A DNA stretch of 64,000 nt from Saprospiraceae bacterium (GTDB lineage: Bacteria > Bacteroidota > Bacteroidia > Chitinophagales > Saprospiraceae), in NCBI GenBank assembly GCA_013214355.1, contig JABSSL010000005.1:41916-105915 (forward strand), in the 5' to 3' direction. Under the pieces are notes generated by a model, which was not told where the DNA came from, searched no databases, and saw only the letters and a program-made list of their open reading frames with translations. The position numbers and the translations under genes were made by a program. Shown here piece after piece: positions 18,008 through 25,567 of this stretch; the first letter of the stretch is position 1, and each line of letters starts with the position of its first letter.

Positions 18008-19426
18008 TTATAATTTCGTGGCTTCTACCAAAGCCTTCTTCAACGCACCTAATTTATTATTGACTTCCTGGAGTTCCTTCTCCTCTTGACTAGCCGTCAC
18101 GATCCCGGCTCCTGCCTGACAATACAAGGTATTATCCAAGCTCATAAATGATCGAATGACGATGGCCTGGTTCATGTGACCATCAAAGCCGATGTACCCC
18201 AAAGCTCCTCCATAAAAACTTCGGTTTTGGTTTTCGTATTTATCTATCAATTCAATCGCCTTATATTTTGGGGCTCCAGATAGCGTACCGGCAGGAAAGG
18301 TATCTGCAAAGACTTGGATCGGATTGGTATGTGGTTCTAAGTCGCCGGTAACTTTTGAAACTAGGTGAATCACGTGACTAAAGAAATGGATCTCCTTTAG
18401 CTCTTTGACCTGTACATTGACGGCGTGCCTCCCCAAATCATTTCGCGCCAGATCCACCAGCATAATATGTTCTGCATTCTCTTTAGGATCTGCCGCTAAC
18501 TCCTTAGCCTTAATGGTATCATCTTCTTTATCTCCAGTTCGGCGGTAAGTTCCGGCTATTGGATTGACGGTAGCCACACGATCTACGATGGACATTTGTG
18601 TTTCTGGAGAGGAGCCAAAGATCCTATATCCTCCCAAATCCATGTAAAACAGATAAGGCGATGGGTTGATAGATCTTAGCACGCGATAAACTTGAAAATC
18701 ATCACCAGTGAATCGTTGAGAAAATTGGCGAGCAAATACGATCTGAAATACATCTCCAATTTGACAGTGATGCTTACCGACCCGTACTAGTTCTTTAAAT
18801 TCCTCATCGGTCAGGTTGCTGCTTTCTTCTCCATCTAGTGCAAAAGGAAAGGTACGAACCGTTTGTGCTTTAATCAGTTGTAGAATCTTTTCCATTTGTG
18901 ATTCCTCACCTTCAGGAAGATTCTCCAGCACATACAATTCATCCTTGAAATGATTGATCGCTAAGACAAACCGATGAAGCTTATAGTTGATGTCTGGCAA
19001 GTCAAACTTCCGTTTCTCCCGATCGAATTTCAGGGTATCGCAGTACTGAACACCATCAAAGCCAGTATGTCCAAAAACACCGTTCACTCCTTCATAGGGC
19101 GTCTCATATTGCACATCATAGCGATCCACAAAAGTTCTTAAGGCCAATGGAACTGTAGTCACATCGATCACCTTGGAGGTTATCACCTCCCCTGAAGGAA
19201 AGCGTTCCTCAATCACCCCATTCTGTACCTGAAAACTAGCAATGGACTCGAATCCCATGAAAGAAAAGCAATCTTCCTTGTTCCGGAAGTCGTTGTTTTC
19301 CAGCAGTACGGGATCCGTATAATGGTCTCTTAATTTCAAGTAGAGGGATACTGGTGTAAAGGTATCCATCAGCATCTTGTGCACTTTCGTCTGTATCAGA
19401 ATCTTAGTTTCCGTTGTAGCATTCAT
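18008..19426 (-). CDS. trpE: Anthranilate synthase component I
   Basis: 472 residues. Converts chorismate plus ammonia to anthranilate, the first committed step. The C-terminal chorismate-binding domain is well conserved (NPSPYLFYMDLGGYRIFGSSPE, PIAGTYRRTGD, DLARNDLGR, FPAGTLSGAPKYKA, YGGALGYIGFDG). At the N-terminus the tryptophan-binding motif normally read as LLES is LLEN here (residues 41-44). First gene of the operon: the leader peptide and attenuator terminator lie just upstream, and the terminator T run ends only about 10 bases before the ATG. Confidence 0.96.
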   Translation of the reverse strand: MNATTETKILIQTKVHKMLMDTFTPVSLYLKLRDHYTDPVLLENNDFRNKEDCFSFMGFESIASFQVQNGVIEERFPSGEVITSKVIDVTTVPLALRTFVDRYDVQYETPYEGVNGVFGHTGFDGVQYCDTLKFDREKRKFDLPDINYKLHRFVLAINHFKDELYVLENLPEGEESQMEKILQLIKAQTVRTFPFALDGEESSNLTDEEFKELVRVGKHHCQIGDVFQIVFARQFSQRFTGDDFQVYRVLRSINPSPYLFYMDLGGYRIFGSSPETQMSIVDRVATVNPIAGTYRRTGDKEDDTIKAKELAADPKENAEHIMLVDLARNDLGRHAVNVQVKELKEIHFFSHVIHLVSKVTGDLEPHTNPIQVFADTFPAGTLSGAPKYKAIELIDKYENQNRSFYGGALGYIGFDGHMNQAIVIRSFMSLDNTLYCQAGAGIVTASQEEKELQEVNNKLGALKKALVEATKL

Positions 19427-19434
19427 CTTTTCCT

Positions 19435-19476
19435 AAAATTAAAAACGGCTTGTCGGATGATCCGACAAGCCGTTTT
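19435..19476 (-). terminator. trp attenuator terminator hairpin
   Basis: Perfect 16-bp inverted repeat (AAAACGGCTTGTCGGA with its complement) around a 3-base loop, 19442-19476, followed on the minus strand by TTTTTAATTTT. It sits between the Trp-rich leader peptide and trpE, inside the transcribed leader, so it is an attenuator and not an end-of-operon terminator. Confidence 0.92.
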
Positions 19477-19506
19477 GTGTTATAGAGTAATACATTACAT
19501 AGCGTG

Positions 19507-19569
19507 TCACTTCATCCGATCGGAAGAATGTTTGTGCCACCAACGCCATGTATTAGTATTATAATTCAT
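19507..19569 (-). CDS. trpL: trp operon leader peptide
   Basis: 20 codons from ATG 19569 to TGA 19507: MNYNTNTWRWWHKHSSDRMK. Three Trp codons (UGG) fall at positions 8, 10 and 11, far above expectation for so short a peptide. It starts about 15 bases after the predicted transcription start, and the perfect terminator hairpin lies 30 bases beyond its stop. By analogy with the enterobacterial trp leader, a ribosome stalled at the Trp codons when charged tRNA-Trp is scarce would change downstream folding and let RNA polymerase pass. A possible pause pairing is UGGCGU (Trp/Arg codons) with ACGCUA just after the stop. The antiterminator is less clear: only UCCGA in the leader with UCGGA of the terminator arm was found by eye. 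Confidence 0.85.
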   Translation of the reverse strand: MNYNTNTWRWWHKHSSDRMK

Positions 19570-19589
19570 CTTAAATTTTCTGATCAGCT

Positions 19590-19621
19590 CAAATATAAGG
19601 TCATTGGATTAATAAAAACAA
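19590..19621 (-). promoter_or_regulatory. trp operon promoter
   Basis: Minus-strand TATATTTG (19590-19597) matches the Bacteroidota -7 box TAnnTTTG, and TTG (19619-19621) stands 21 bases upstream as the -33 element. The start is predicted near 19584, about 15 bases before the leader peptide ATG. Confidence 0.75.
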
Positions 19622-19703
19622 GAATTCAATGCCCCTTTTTAAAAAAATCTTCCGTGAAGCGATAAATTCCTGACAAATCCTAAATCTACTTACCCTTGAT
19701 GCT

Positions 19704-20741
19704 CTAATGTAGGATCTTCCAAATCAACTCTTTTAGTAATTGACCATCGGGTTTTCCTGTACTGACATAGTCGACTCCTTTCGATTTCAAATCAAATTCT
19801 TTGAGCAAGGAAAGAACATGCTCAGTCTTTCGCAGCGGGAAGGCACGTGCAGCGGCTCTATATTCCCGCAAAAAAAAGGCAGATCGCAAACTTAAAGCAC
19901 TCAACAGCTCTGCTTCAGGCAATTGCTTGAGGAAATGCAGCATGTACACTTTACTGAAGTAATTGTACAACGAACTGATTACGGCTGGTAGCGCATTCTT
20001 TTTTGGGTTAGCTGCGAAGTAGTTGACGATGCGATTGCTCTTCAACACATCCCGCTGTGAAAGCGCTTTCTGTAATTCGAAGACGTTGTAGTCCTTACTG
20101 ATACCAATGTTATCTTCAATATGCTTGCTGGTGACTACCGTTCCTTCTGGTAGGTTCAGACGTAGCTTGTCTAGCTCATTGACTACCTTAGAGAGACTGG
20201 TCCCCAAATATTCAGCTAACAATTCTGCCGCTTCTGGTTGGACTTGTAATTTCTTTTTCTTCAGGTACTTGGAGATCCAATCCGGGACCTGATTATCATA
20301 TAGCGGTTTGGACTGAAAAACCACCGCCTTGGCTTTCAACATCTTACCAAATTTGGTATTCATATTGAAGCGTTTGTGCTTATGACAAATAACTAATATT
20401 GTCGTGGGGGTTGGATTTTCAACGTAGGAAATCAAATTGCCCAGGCTTCTCATTTCTTGTGCCTCCTTCAGGATAACCAGTTGATGTTGGGCCATCATCG
20501 GGTATCGCCTAGCATTATCAACAACCGCTTGAAAGTCTGCATCTTTTCCATAAAGCACCATTTGATTAAAAGCTCGTTCACTTTCAGACAATACCTTTTG
20601 CTCAAAGTACTGGCTGATTTCATCAATGAAGTAAGACTCCATCCCATATAGAAAATATACAGGTTGAAAATTCTTCTTTCGCAGGTCCGATAATAGTTGT
20701 TCTGCAGTCAAAGCTAATTCTTTAGGACTCGAGGCAGGCAA
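19704..20741 (-). CDS. holA: DNA polymerase III subunit delta
   Basis: 345 residues. Clamp-loader wrench that opens the beta sliding clamp. Family features: N-terminal NFQPVYFLYGMESYFIDEIS, a TTILVICHKHKRFN-like stretch, VQPEAAELLAEYLGTSLSKVVNELDKL, and the C-terminal helical collar. The frame is closed by TAA just upstream and contains no early ATG, so the start must be TTG: 20741, or possibly the second TTG at codon 10. A terminator-like hairpin ends 7 bases before this TTG. No neighbouring replication gene; it lies between the trp leader and a LuxE-like gene. Confidence 0.9.
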   Translation of the reverse strand: MPASSPKELALTAEQLLSDLRKKNFQPVYFLYGMESYFIDEISQYFEQKVLSESERAFNQMVLYGKDADFQAVVDNARRYPMMAQHQLVILKEAQEMRSLGNLISYVENPTPTTILVICHKHKRFNMNTKFGKMLKAKAVVFQSKPLYDNQVPDWISKYLKKKKLQVQPEAAELLAEYLGTSLSKVVNELDKLRLNLPEGTVVTSKHIEDNIGISKDYNVFELQKALSQRDVLKSNRIVNYFAANPKKNALPAVISSLYNYFSKVYMLHFLKQLPEAELLSALSLRSAFFLREYRAAARAFPLRKTEHVLSLLKEFDLKSKGVDYVSTGKPDGQLLKELIWKILH

Positions 20742-20748
20742 AAAGAAA

Positions 20749-20783
20749 GGCCTGCCTTAATGATAAATGTATTAAGCAGGCCT
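20749..20783 (-). terminator. Terminator-like hairpin directly before holA
   Basis: Minus strand: GGCCTGCTTAAT, 9-base loop, ATTAAGGCAGGCC (12 bp with one bulged base), then TTTCTTTTTG, whose TTG is the holA start. It may end the LuxE-like transcript or act as an attenuator in the holA leader. The sequence cannot decide between these. Confidence 0.7.
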
Positions 20784-20826
20784 ACCCAAATTTCCATTCT
20801 TGCACTACTTATTACATTTAGTGAAT

Positions 20827-20834
20827 CAAAGGTA
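20827..20834 (-). promoter_or_regulatory. Candidate -7 box (TACCTTTG) upstream of holA
   Basis: TACCTTTG on the minus strand fits TAnnTTTG and lies 44 bases upstream of the hairpin before holA. If used, the hairpin is inside the holA 5' leader. No correctly spaced -33 TTG was found. Confidence 0.4.
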
Positions 20835-20921
20835 AACAGTCGAGGCAAAAAATTCTATAATTTTTTTCTGGCTGACGAGATGAGTAGAAAAAACTGAGGA
20901 TTCAGGATAAGATTTGAAAGG

Positions 20922-21926
20922 TTACAAATCGGCCACCATTAGGTTACAACCTCGAATATCACTCTTATCTAGCCTGCCCATAACCCGAAAAGAATGATCT
21001 GCGTATACCTGCCCGATATCTTCCGTAGCGATAAAGGAAATAGTATTTATGTTAGCCAGGTCGATAATGTTTAAAGCAGCCGTTTGTCCAAGCTTTTGTG
21101 GAGATAAGGGATCTGTAATATCCCGGCCTAGAACCCTCATGGTTGGACTAGGCCAAAAGAGCCCTTCACCTTTTGAATAGGCCTGGGATAAGAGCTCCGT
21201 CATTCCATATTCTGAGTGAATTTGCTGAACTTGAAAGGCAGAACTGAGGGTCTGATGCAATTCCTCTCTGGTCATTTCTTTCCTGCGTCCCTTCATACCT
21301 CCAGTTTCCATCACGATAGTATCGCCCAATGGCATCGGAAATTGCTCAGCAAGATCTAGCAACGCAAAACTTACCCCAATGAGTAAAGTAGGGAATTTTC
21401 GACTCCTGCAATCCTCCAGTTGAGAAGCTAAACCAGCAAGATCGTGCAAGAAGAAGCCGCTCTCTTTGTAGTGGGATTGACGAATAAAATAGTCCGCCAT
21501 GTAAACCAGAGATGATCCACTGCGTTCTAAGTAGGAAGGCAAAAGAGCCAAAACGCAATATTCGCTGATATCCCCGTAGAAAAACTCAAAACCTTGACGG
21601 CTTACAGATTCGTACAATTCGGCAGAATAGAGATGATGTAAGCTAGGTTGTTGACCTGTGGTACTGCTACTGGAAAAAGTGGTTACAGCTGTCCAATCCT
21701 CAGTCTTGATGGTCTGGTTTTTGAAGAAACGAATGGGTAGGAAAGGGATATCCGCCAAGTGGTGAATTTGCTTTGGATCTTTCTGCAACAAGTCTAGGTA
21801 GGAACGGTATAAGGGATTGGAGGCTGCTTGGTATTGGAATGCCTCAAGAGCCAGGCCTTCAAAATCTTGATCTGATAGAGAGCTAAGTTTTGCAATCCAC
21901 CTGTCTGTATACTGCCGCTTTACCAT
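20922..21926 (-). CDS. LuxE/PaaK-like acyl-protein synthetase
   Basis: 334 residues. Related to LuxE acyl-protein synthetase and the PaaK acyl-activating family: ATP-dependent activation of an acyl group. Signs are IPFLPIRFFKNQTIKTEDW, the Ser/Thr-rich phosphate loop TTFSSSSTTGQQPS (about 82-95), LLPSYLERSGSSLVYM, ETGGMKGRRKEMTREEL and the adenylation-core EYGMTELLSQAYS. In this genome context there is no luxCDAB, so bioluminescence is not implied; many Bacteroidota carry such a stand-alone gene. Acyl substrate and partner are unknown. It is transcribed away from a small lipoprotein gene 51 bases off. Confidence 0.82.
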   Translation of the reverse strand: MVKRQYTDRWIAKLSSLSDQDFEGLALEAFQYQAASNPLYRSYLDLLQKDPKQIHHLADIPFLPIRFFKNQTIKTEDWTAVTTFSSSSTTGQQPSLHHLYSAELYESVSRQGFEFFYGDISEYCVLALLPSYLERSGSSLVYMADYFIRQSHYKESGFFLHDLAGLASQLEDCRSRKFPTLLIGVSFALLDLAEQFPMPLGDTIVMETGGMKGRRKEMTREELHQTLSSAFQVQQIHSEYGMTELLSQAYSKGEGLFWPSPTMRVLGRDITDPLSPQKLGQTAALNIIDLANINTISFIATEDIGQVYADHSFRVMGRLDKSDIRGCNLMVADL

Positions 21927-21962
21927 ACATGAGTTAAACTAAAAAACGCTATATTTCCGTTA

Positions 21963-21970
21963 CAAAACTA
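21963..21970 (-). promoter_or_regulatory. Candidate -7 box (TAGTTTTG) of the LuxE-like gene
   Basis: TAGTTTTG on the minus strand, 36 bases before the ATG at 21926, in the divergent gap shared with the lipoprotein gene starting at 21978. The -33 part would overlap the start of that gene. Confidence 0.4.
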
Positions 21971-21977
21971 AAAAAAC

Positions 21978-22499
21978 ATGCGCGTTGCAAAATCTATAAG
22001 TTTGGTTTTCTTCTTGAGTTTGATCTTGACGGCTTGTTTACAACCGCCTGACTATCCAGCAGAACCGGTAATTGAATTCAAGTACTTCTCGAGCAACAGC
22101 ATGAACCAAAGACCCGTAAATGGGAAGGTAGACACCTTGTTCGTGGTTTTGGACTTCACCGATGGAGATGGGGACCTTGGACTAGAGGGTAATGACCCAA
22201 CCATCAATATTGATATGTTTGATCTCCGCGACGGCTCCCGAATCCTTGCTCGTCTTCCTAAGGTTGAGGATTTAGGTGCGCAGAACGGCATCTCTGGAGA
22301 AATCAGCATTAGACTAACCAACGATCCGAATGTCGGAGACGTTTGCTGTGTTATCCTACCTGAGGACGGAAAACCCGGACAAGCTTGTGTACCAGGGATA
22401 GCGCCACAACAAGTTGGCTATTCCATCCGAATTCAAGATCGAGCCGGAAACTGGAGTAACACCATCGAGACCCCCACCTTTCAGCTGCTCTGCAACTAG
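21978..22499 (+). CDS. Small lipoprotein, function unknown
   Basis: 173 residues. Lipobox LTAC (Cys about 20) predicts a lipid-anchored protein. The mature part is a beta-rich domain with VDTLFVVLDFTDGDGDLGLEGND, a Asp/Gly-rich motif common in a family of uncharacterised Bacteroidota lipoproteins, and ends with YSIRIQDRAGNWSNTIETPTF, which resembles an Ig-like strand pattern. A Cys-Cys pair is in GDVCCVIL. The DGDGD stretch could bind calcium. It stands alone, divergent from the LuxE-like gene and convergent with hemF, whose stop is only 12 bases away. Confidence 0.75.
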   Translation: MRVAKSISLVFFLSLILTACLQPPDYPAEPVIEFKYFSSNSMNQRPVNGKVDTLFVVLDFTDGDGDLGLEGNDPTINIDMFDLRDGSRILARLPKVEDLGAQNGISGEISIRLTNDPNVGDVCCVILPEDGKPGQACVPGIAPQQVGYSIRIQDRAGNWSNTIETPTFQLLCN

Positions 22500-22511
22500 A
22501 AAAGGCATTTC

Positions 22512-23399
22512 TTACACCCAATTAATTCCTTTCTTGAGTAGGGACAAGGTATGTTCTTCCAAGGAATCCTTGGCTACCTTTACATTGTAGTCCCAGTTCA
22601 CCTCTGGAGGTAAACTCATTAGGATAGACTCGATGCGTCCGTCGGTATCTAGACCAAACTTAGTCCCTTTGTCCCATACTAGGTTGAACTCCACGTATCG
22701 TCCTCTCCGGAGCAATTGCCATTTCTTATGTTCTGGTTCGAAAGATCTATCCTTGTTATCTTTGAGAAAACGAAGATAAACTGGAGCAAAGGCTTTTCCG
22801 ACAGATTGTACAAAGGCAAAACGTTCTGCCTTGGTGAAGCCCTGCTGCCCACTTAGTCTATCGAAGAAAATCCCTCCAATCCCACGTGTTTCCTTACGAT
22901 GCTTTACAAAGAAGTAATCATCTGCCCATTTCTTGAATTCTGGGTAGTATGAATCATGGTGCTGGTCGCAAACTCCTTTCAAAGCCTGGTGGAAATACTT
23001 TGCCTCCGCCTCATTGACATAATGTGGCGTAAGATCGATTCCGCCACCAAACCACCATTTACCGTCACTCATTTCAAAGTAGCGAACATTCATGTGAATG
23101 ATGGGCACCCAGGGGTTTTTGGGATGTAACACAATTGAAACACCAGTAGCAAAGAACTCTCCAGCGTCCAATTGTAATGCCTTACTAATCTTTTCCGGCA
23201 AGGGGCCATGGACCGCCGAAAAATTCACTCCGCCTTTTTCAATGTGCTGTCCCTGAATAATTCGAGTTCTACCGCCTCCACCTTCAACCCGCTCCCAAAG
23301 ATCTTGATGAAACTTCGCTGATCCATCTCCTTCCTCTAAGTTTTCGCAGATTTCGTCCTGCAGGTCCTGGAACCATTCCGCTATTTCTTCTCTAGTCAT
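22512..23399 (-). CDS. hemF: Oxygen-dependent coproporphyrinogen III oxidase
   Basis: 295 residues, standard length. Converts coproporphyrinogen III to protoporphyrinogen IX using O2 in heme synthesis. Conserved stretches: GVNFSAVHG, SIVLHPKNPWVPIIHMNVRYFE, WWFGGGIDLTPHY, KKWADDYFFVKHRKETRGIGGIFFD (about residues 158-182), and GRYVEFNLVWDKGTKFGL. It implies aerobic growth. It follows the Spx/ArsC-like gene by 8 bases, so the two form an operon. Confidence 0.97.
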   Translation of the reverse strand: MTREEIAEWFQDLQDEICENLEEGDGSAKFHQDLWERVEGGGGRTRIIQGQHIEKGGVNFSAVHGPLPEKISKALQLDAGEFFATGVSIVLHPKNPWVPIIHMNVRYFEMSDGKWWFGGGIDLTPHYVNEAEAKYFHQALKGVCDQHHDSYYPEFKKWADDYFFVKHRKETRGIGGIFFDRLSGQQGFTKAERFAFVQSVGKAFAPVYLRFLKDNKDRSFEPEHKKWQLLRRGRYVEFNLVWDKGTKFGLDTDGRIESILMSLPPEVNWDYNVKVAKDSLEEHTLSLLKKGINWV

Positions 23400-23407
23400 A
23401 ATCCGTT

Positions 23408-23767
23408 TTATGCCAAGCTAGCTAATTTTTCCACCGCGGCAGCCACTACCTTTTTGCTGTTACCCACAAAAATATCTCCATCGATCCAGACTACTGGTCG
23501 CTTTAGGAAGGTATACTCATCCAAAATCAGTTGTTTATAATCTGATTCGGTAAGCGTTTTTTCATGCAACCCCATGCCTCTATATTTCATGGCTCTCCGA
23601 CTAAACAAGGCTTCATAAGAACCTACCTTAGCGTGCATCTCCTCCAGCTGGGCAGCTGTCATCGGTTCCGTTTTGATGTCCTGCATCTCAAAACCTTCAC
23701 CGTTATTTAATTCCTTGATAATTCTTTGGCAGGTGGAACAACTACTTAAATGATATATCTTTTTCAT
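23408..23767 (-). CDS. ArsC/Spx-family thioredoxin-fold protein
   Basis: 119 residues from ATG 23767. A longer in-frame start at 23842 adds 25 residues with no family similarity. The N-terminus MKKIYHLSSCSTCQRIIKEL has a CSTC pair (Cys10 and Cys13) in the thioredoxin-fold position, and RRAMKYRGMGLHEKTLT and FLKRPVVWIDGDIFVG match the ArsC/Spx family (the RP motif before a cis-Pro). Some members reduce arsenate and others are RNA-polymerase-binding regulators or of unknown role. Which this is cannot be told. It is the first gene of a pair with hemF. Confidence 0.8.
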   Translation of the reverse strand: MKKIYHLSSCSTCQRIIKELNNGEGFEMQDIKTEPMTAAQLEEMHAKVGSYEALFSRRAMKYRGMGLHEKTLTESDYKQLILDEYTFLKRPVVWIDGDIFVGNSKKVVAAAVEKLASLA

Positions 23768-23787
23768 ATGCTGGTCTTTGTTGCGGC

Positions 23788-23795
23788 CAAAATTA
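23788..23795 (-). promoter_or_regulatory. Candidate -7 box (TAATTTTG) of the ArsC-like/hemF operon
   Basis: TAATTTTG on the minus strand about 20 bases before ATG 23767; a TTTG lies 16 bases farther upstream (short of the usual 19-21). Confidence 0.45.
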
Positions 23796-23847
23796 AGACT
23801 TATCTTGTTCTCAAACCTCATCTGAGCGTCAAAACCCTCCATTGAAT

Positions 23848-24714
23848 ATGATCCAGTCTTCAGAACTAATCTTGAACCCGGATGGTAGCATTTATCACCT
23901 TCATTTACGACCAGAACATCTGGCTAAGACGATCATAACCGTTGGAGACCCCGATCGTGTACCAGCCGTTTCCAAGCACTTTGATCGCATAGAATATGCC
24001 TTCAACAAGCGGGAGTTCATAACACATACCGGCTATATCGGCAATAAACGACTGAGTGTGATCTCGACCGGAATTGGCCCCGATAACATCGATATTGTCT
24101 TCAATGAAATTGATGCGCTGTACAATATCGATCTAGAAACTCGAAGACCAAAATCTAAGCTTACCTCTCTTTCCTTTGTGAGAATTGGCACCTCCGGAGC
24201 CTTGCAAGCAGATATTCCCGTCGATAGTTTTCTATTATCTTCCTATGCCATTGGATGGGACAATCTATTCTCCTTCTATGAACTAGAACGTTCAGCAGAA
24301 ATTGAGTCTTTAGAACATGAATTAGCGGAGGCCATTCCTGACCTTCCCGTAGCAGGCACCTTGGTGAAAGCACCGGGTGATCTACAGCAGCATTTCCCTT
24401 CGTCTTTTCTACGTGGTATAACCTTAACTTGCCCAGGGTTCTATGCTCCACAGGGCAGACAACTCAGATTGCCCAGTAGATTAAAAGCTGATCACTTCTC
24501 CAAAATGCAAGGGGTAAGACTCGGTGAAGAAAGAATAACAAATATGGAAATGGAGACTTCTGCCATCTACGGCATGGCCCAGCTATTGGGACACCAAGCC
24601 CTTTCCTGCAACGCTATCTTGGCCAATCGTCCGAATGGGGAGTTTAGCAAAGCCCCGGCTAGAGCCGTAGAATTGATGATTACAGAAGTGCTCGGAATCC
24701 TGGTGGATAACTGA
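23848..24714 (+). CDS. Nucleoside phosphorylase (uridine phosphorylase-like)
   Basis: 288 residues from ATG 23848; a TTG two codons earlier is possible but less likely. PNP/UDP phosphorylase family: cleaves a nucleoside with phosphate to the base and ribose-1-phosphate. Motifs: TIITVGDPDRVPAVSKHFD, VISTGIGPDNIDIVFNEIDAL, FVRIGTSGALQADIPV and the late NMEMETSAIYGMAQLLGH, whose Met-Glu-Met-Glu contacts ribose. The base specificity cannot be fixed by eye; the sequence leans to uridine phosphorylase. Its 3' end overlaps the convergent metallo-beta-lactamase gene by 132 bases. Confidence 0.85.
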   Translation: MIQSSELILNPDGSIYHLHLRPEHLAKTIITVGDPDRVPAVSKHFDRIEYAFNKREFITHTGYIGNKRLSVISTGIGPDNIDIVFNEIDALYNIDLETRRPKSKLTSLSFVRIGTSGALQADIPVDSFLLSSYAIGWDNLFSFYELERSAEIESLEHELAEAIPDLPVAGTLVKAPGDLQQHFPSSFLRGITLTCPGFYAPQGRQLRLPSRLKADHFSKMQGVRLGEERITNMEMETSAIYGMAQLLGHQALSCNAILANRPNGEFSKAPARAVELMITEVLGILVDN

Positions 24715-25455
24715 TATTTGATCGTTAAACAATTTGATGGTGAAGTCTAGGAGCTCCATACCTCCGGAATCACCATGCCCTGGAATAGCTAATTTCAGCC
24801 TAGGATATCTATTTTTGACCGCTTGCATGCTGGCACTCCAGGTATCTACATTGGCATCTGCTAAATTTCCTTTACCGGCACCTACCGCCTTGAGCATGCA
24901 GCCCCCAAACAGCACCTCTCTACTGGGTACCCAGGCCACAATATTGTCCTTGGTATGCGCTTCTCCTGGATACCAGCATTCCACGGTTTTGTTCCCGATT
25001 TGAAAGGTGTGACTCCCGTCAAAAAGCTCTTGCGGAAGCGTTGCAGCCTGCTCCTTTGCTAACTCAAAGGTCGCCCTATTGGCATAGCTGCGAATTCCCG
25101 CTTCATGAAACATCGGCAATCCACCCAAGCAGTCATCATGAAAATGGGTTGGGACTATCGCCTTGACTTTAACCTTTTGTTCCTGCTGTAACCAGCGAAG
25201 CAATTCCTCTGTATCTTTCTCATAAACTGGCGTATCAAAAACCACTGCTTCTCCTTGATCTATGAAGATCATGCCATTACAAGGAAAAACTTGACCGTTG
25301 CTCAAATTAATAGGACTGGTATGGATATACAAACCTGGAGCGACTTTGCGAATTTCTAGGCCATCCTGCCATTTACCGATGACCATTTGTGGTGATTTGC
25401 ACGAGGGATATGCCAACAGGGCCACGAGCAAGAAGAGTGAAAACAGTCGGTACAT
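24583..25455 (-). CDS. Subclass B1 metallo-beta-lactamase, CfiA-like, lipoprotein
   Basis: 290 residues from ATG 25455. The longer ATG at 25500 lies inside a terminator stem and adds nothing recognisable. Lipoprotein signal LLVALLAYPSC (Cys19). All B1 zinc ligands are present: His104, His106, Asp108 in THFHDDCLGG; His167 in GEAHTKDN; Cys186 in FGGCMLKA; His227 in IPGHGDSGG. The Lys after CML and the Asn of GNLADAN are also as in CfiA of Bacteroides. The enzyme would hydrolyse beta-lactams, carbapenems included, from a membrane anchor; activity is inferred from the family. After the usual family end near FNDQIS the frame runs on about 42 residues, antisense to the nucleoside phosphorylase gene, which looks like a lost stop codon. 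Confidence 0.88.
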   Translation of the reverse strand: MYRLFSLFLLVALLAYPSCKSPQMVIGKWQDGLEIRKVAPGLYIHTSPINLSNGQVFPCNGMIFIDQGEAVVFDTPVYEKDTEELLRWLQQEQKVKVKAIVPTHFHDDCLGGLPMFHEAGIRSYANRATFELAKEQAATLPQELFDGSHTFQIGNKTVECWYPGEAHTKDNIVAWVPSREVLFGGCMLKAVGAGKGNLADANVDTWSASMQAVKNRYPRLKLAIPGHGDSGGMELLDFTIKLFNDQISVIHQDSEHFCNHQFYGSSRGFAKLPIRTIGQDSVAGKGLVSQ

Positions 25456-25484
25456 GATAGGTGGTGATTTTGGTGATGAGCGCG

Positions 25485-25519
25485 ACAAAAAAAGGGGCAA
25501 GTCATCTGACCGCCCCTTC
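25485..25519 (-). terminator. Terminator after the transaldolase-like gene
   Basis: Minus strand AAGGGGC, 13-base loop, GCCCCTT, then a run of seven T. It separates the transaldolase-like gene from the beta-lactamase gene. Confidence 0.85.
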
Positions 25520-25567
25520 TAATTTGGTATGTATTAGATAGTCTCAAAATTTTTCAGCCGTAACAGA

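Noticed and set aside
20673..20805. Short minus-strand frame of about 27 codons overlapping the holA hairpin (starts MEIWVGLLN)
   Set aside because: It has one Trp and no amino-acid bias that would suit an attenuator peptide, and its frame merely follows the hairpin. Not strong enough to call.
25456..25500. Earlier ATG for the beta-lactamase at 25500
   Set aside because: It lies inside the terminator stem of the preceding gene and would place charged residues before the lipoprotein signal.
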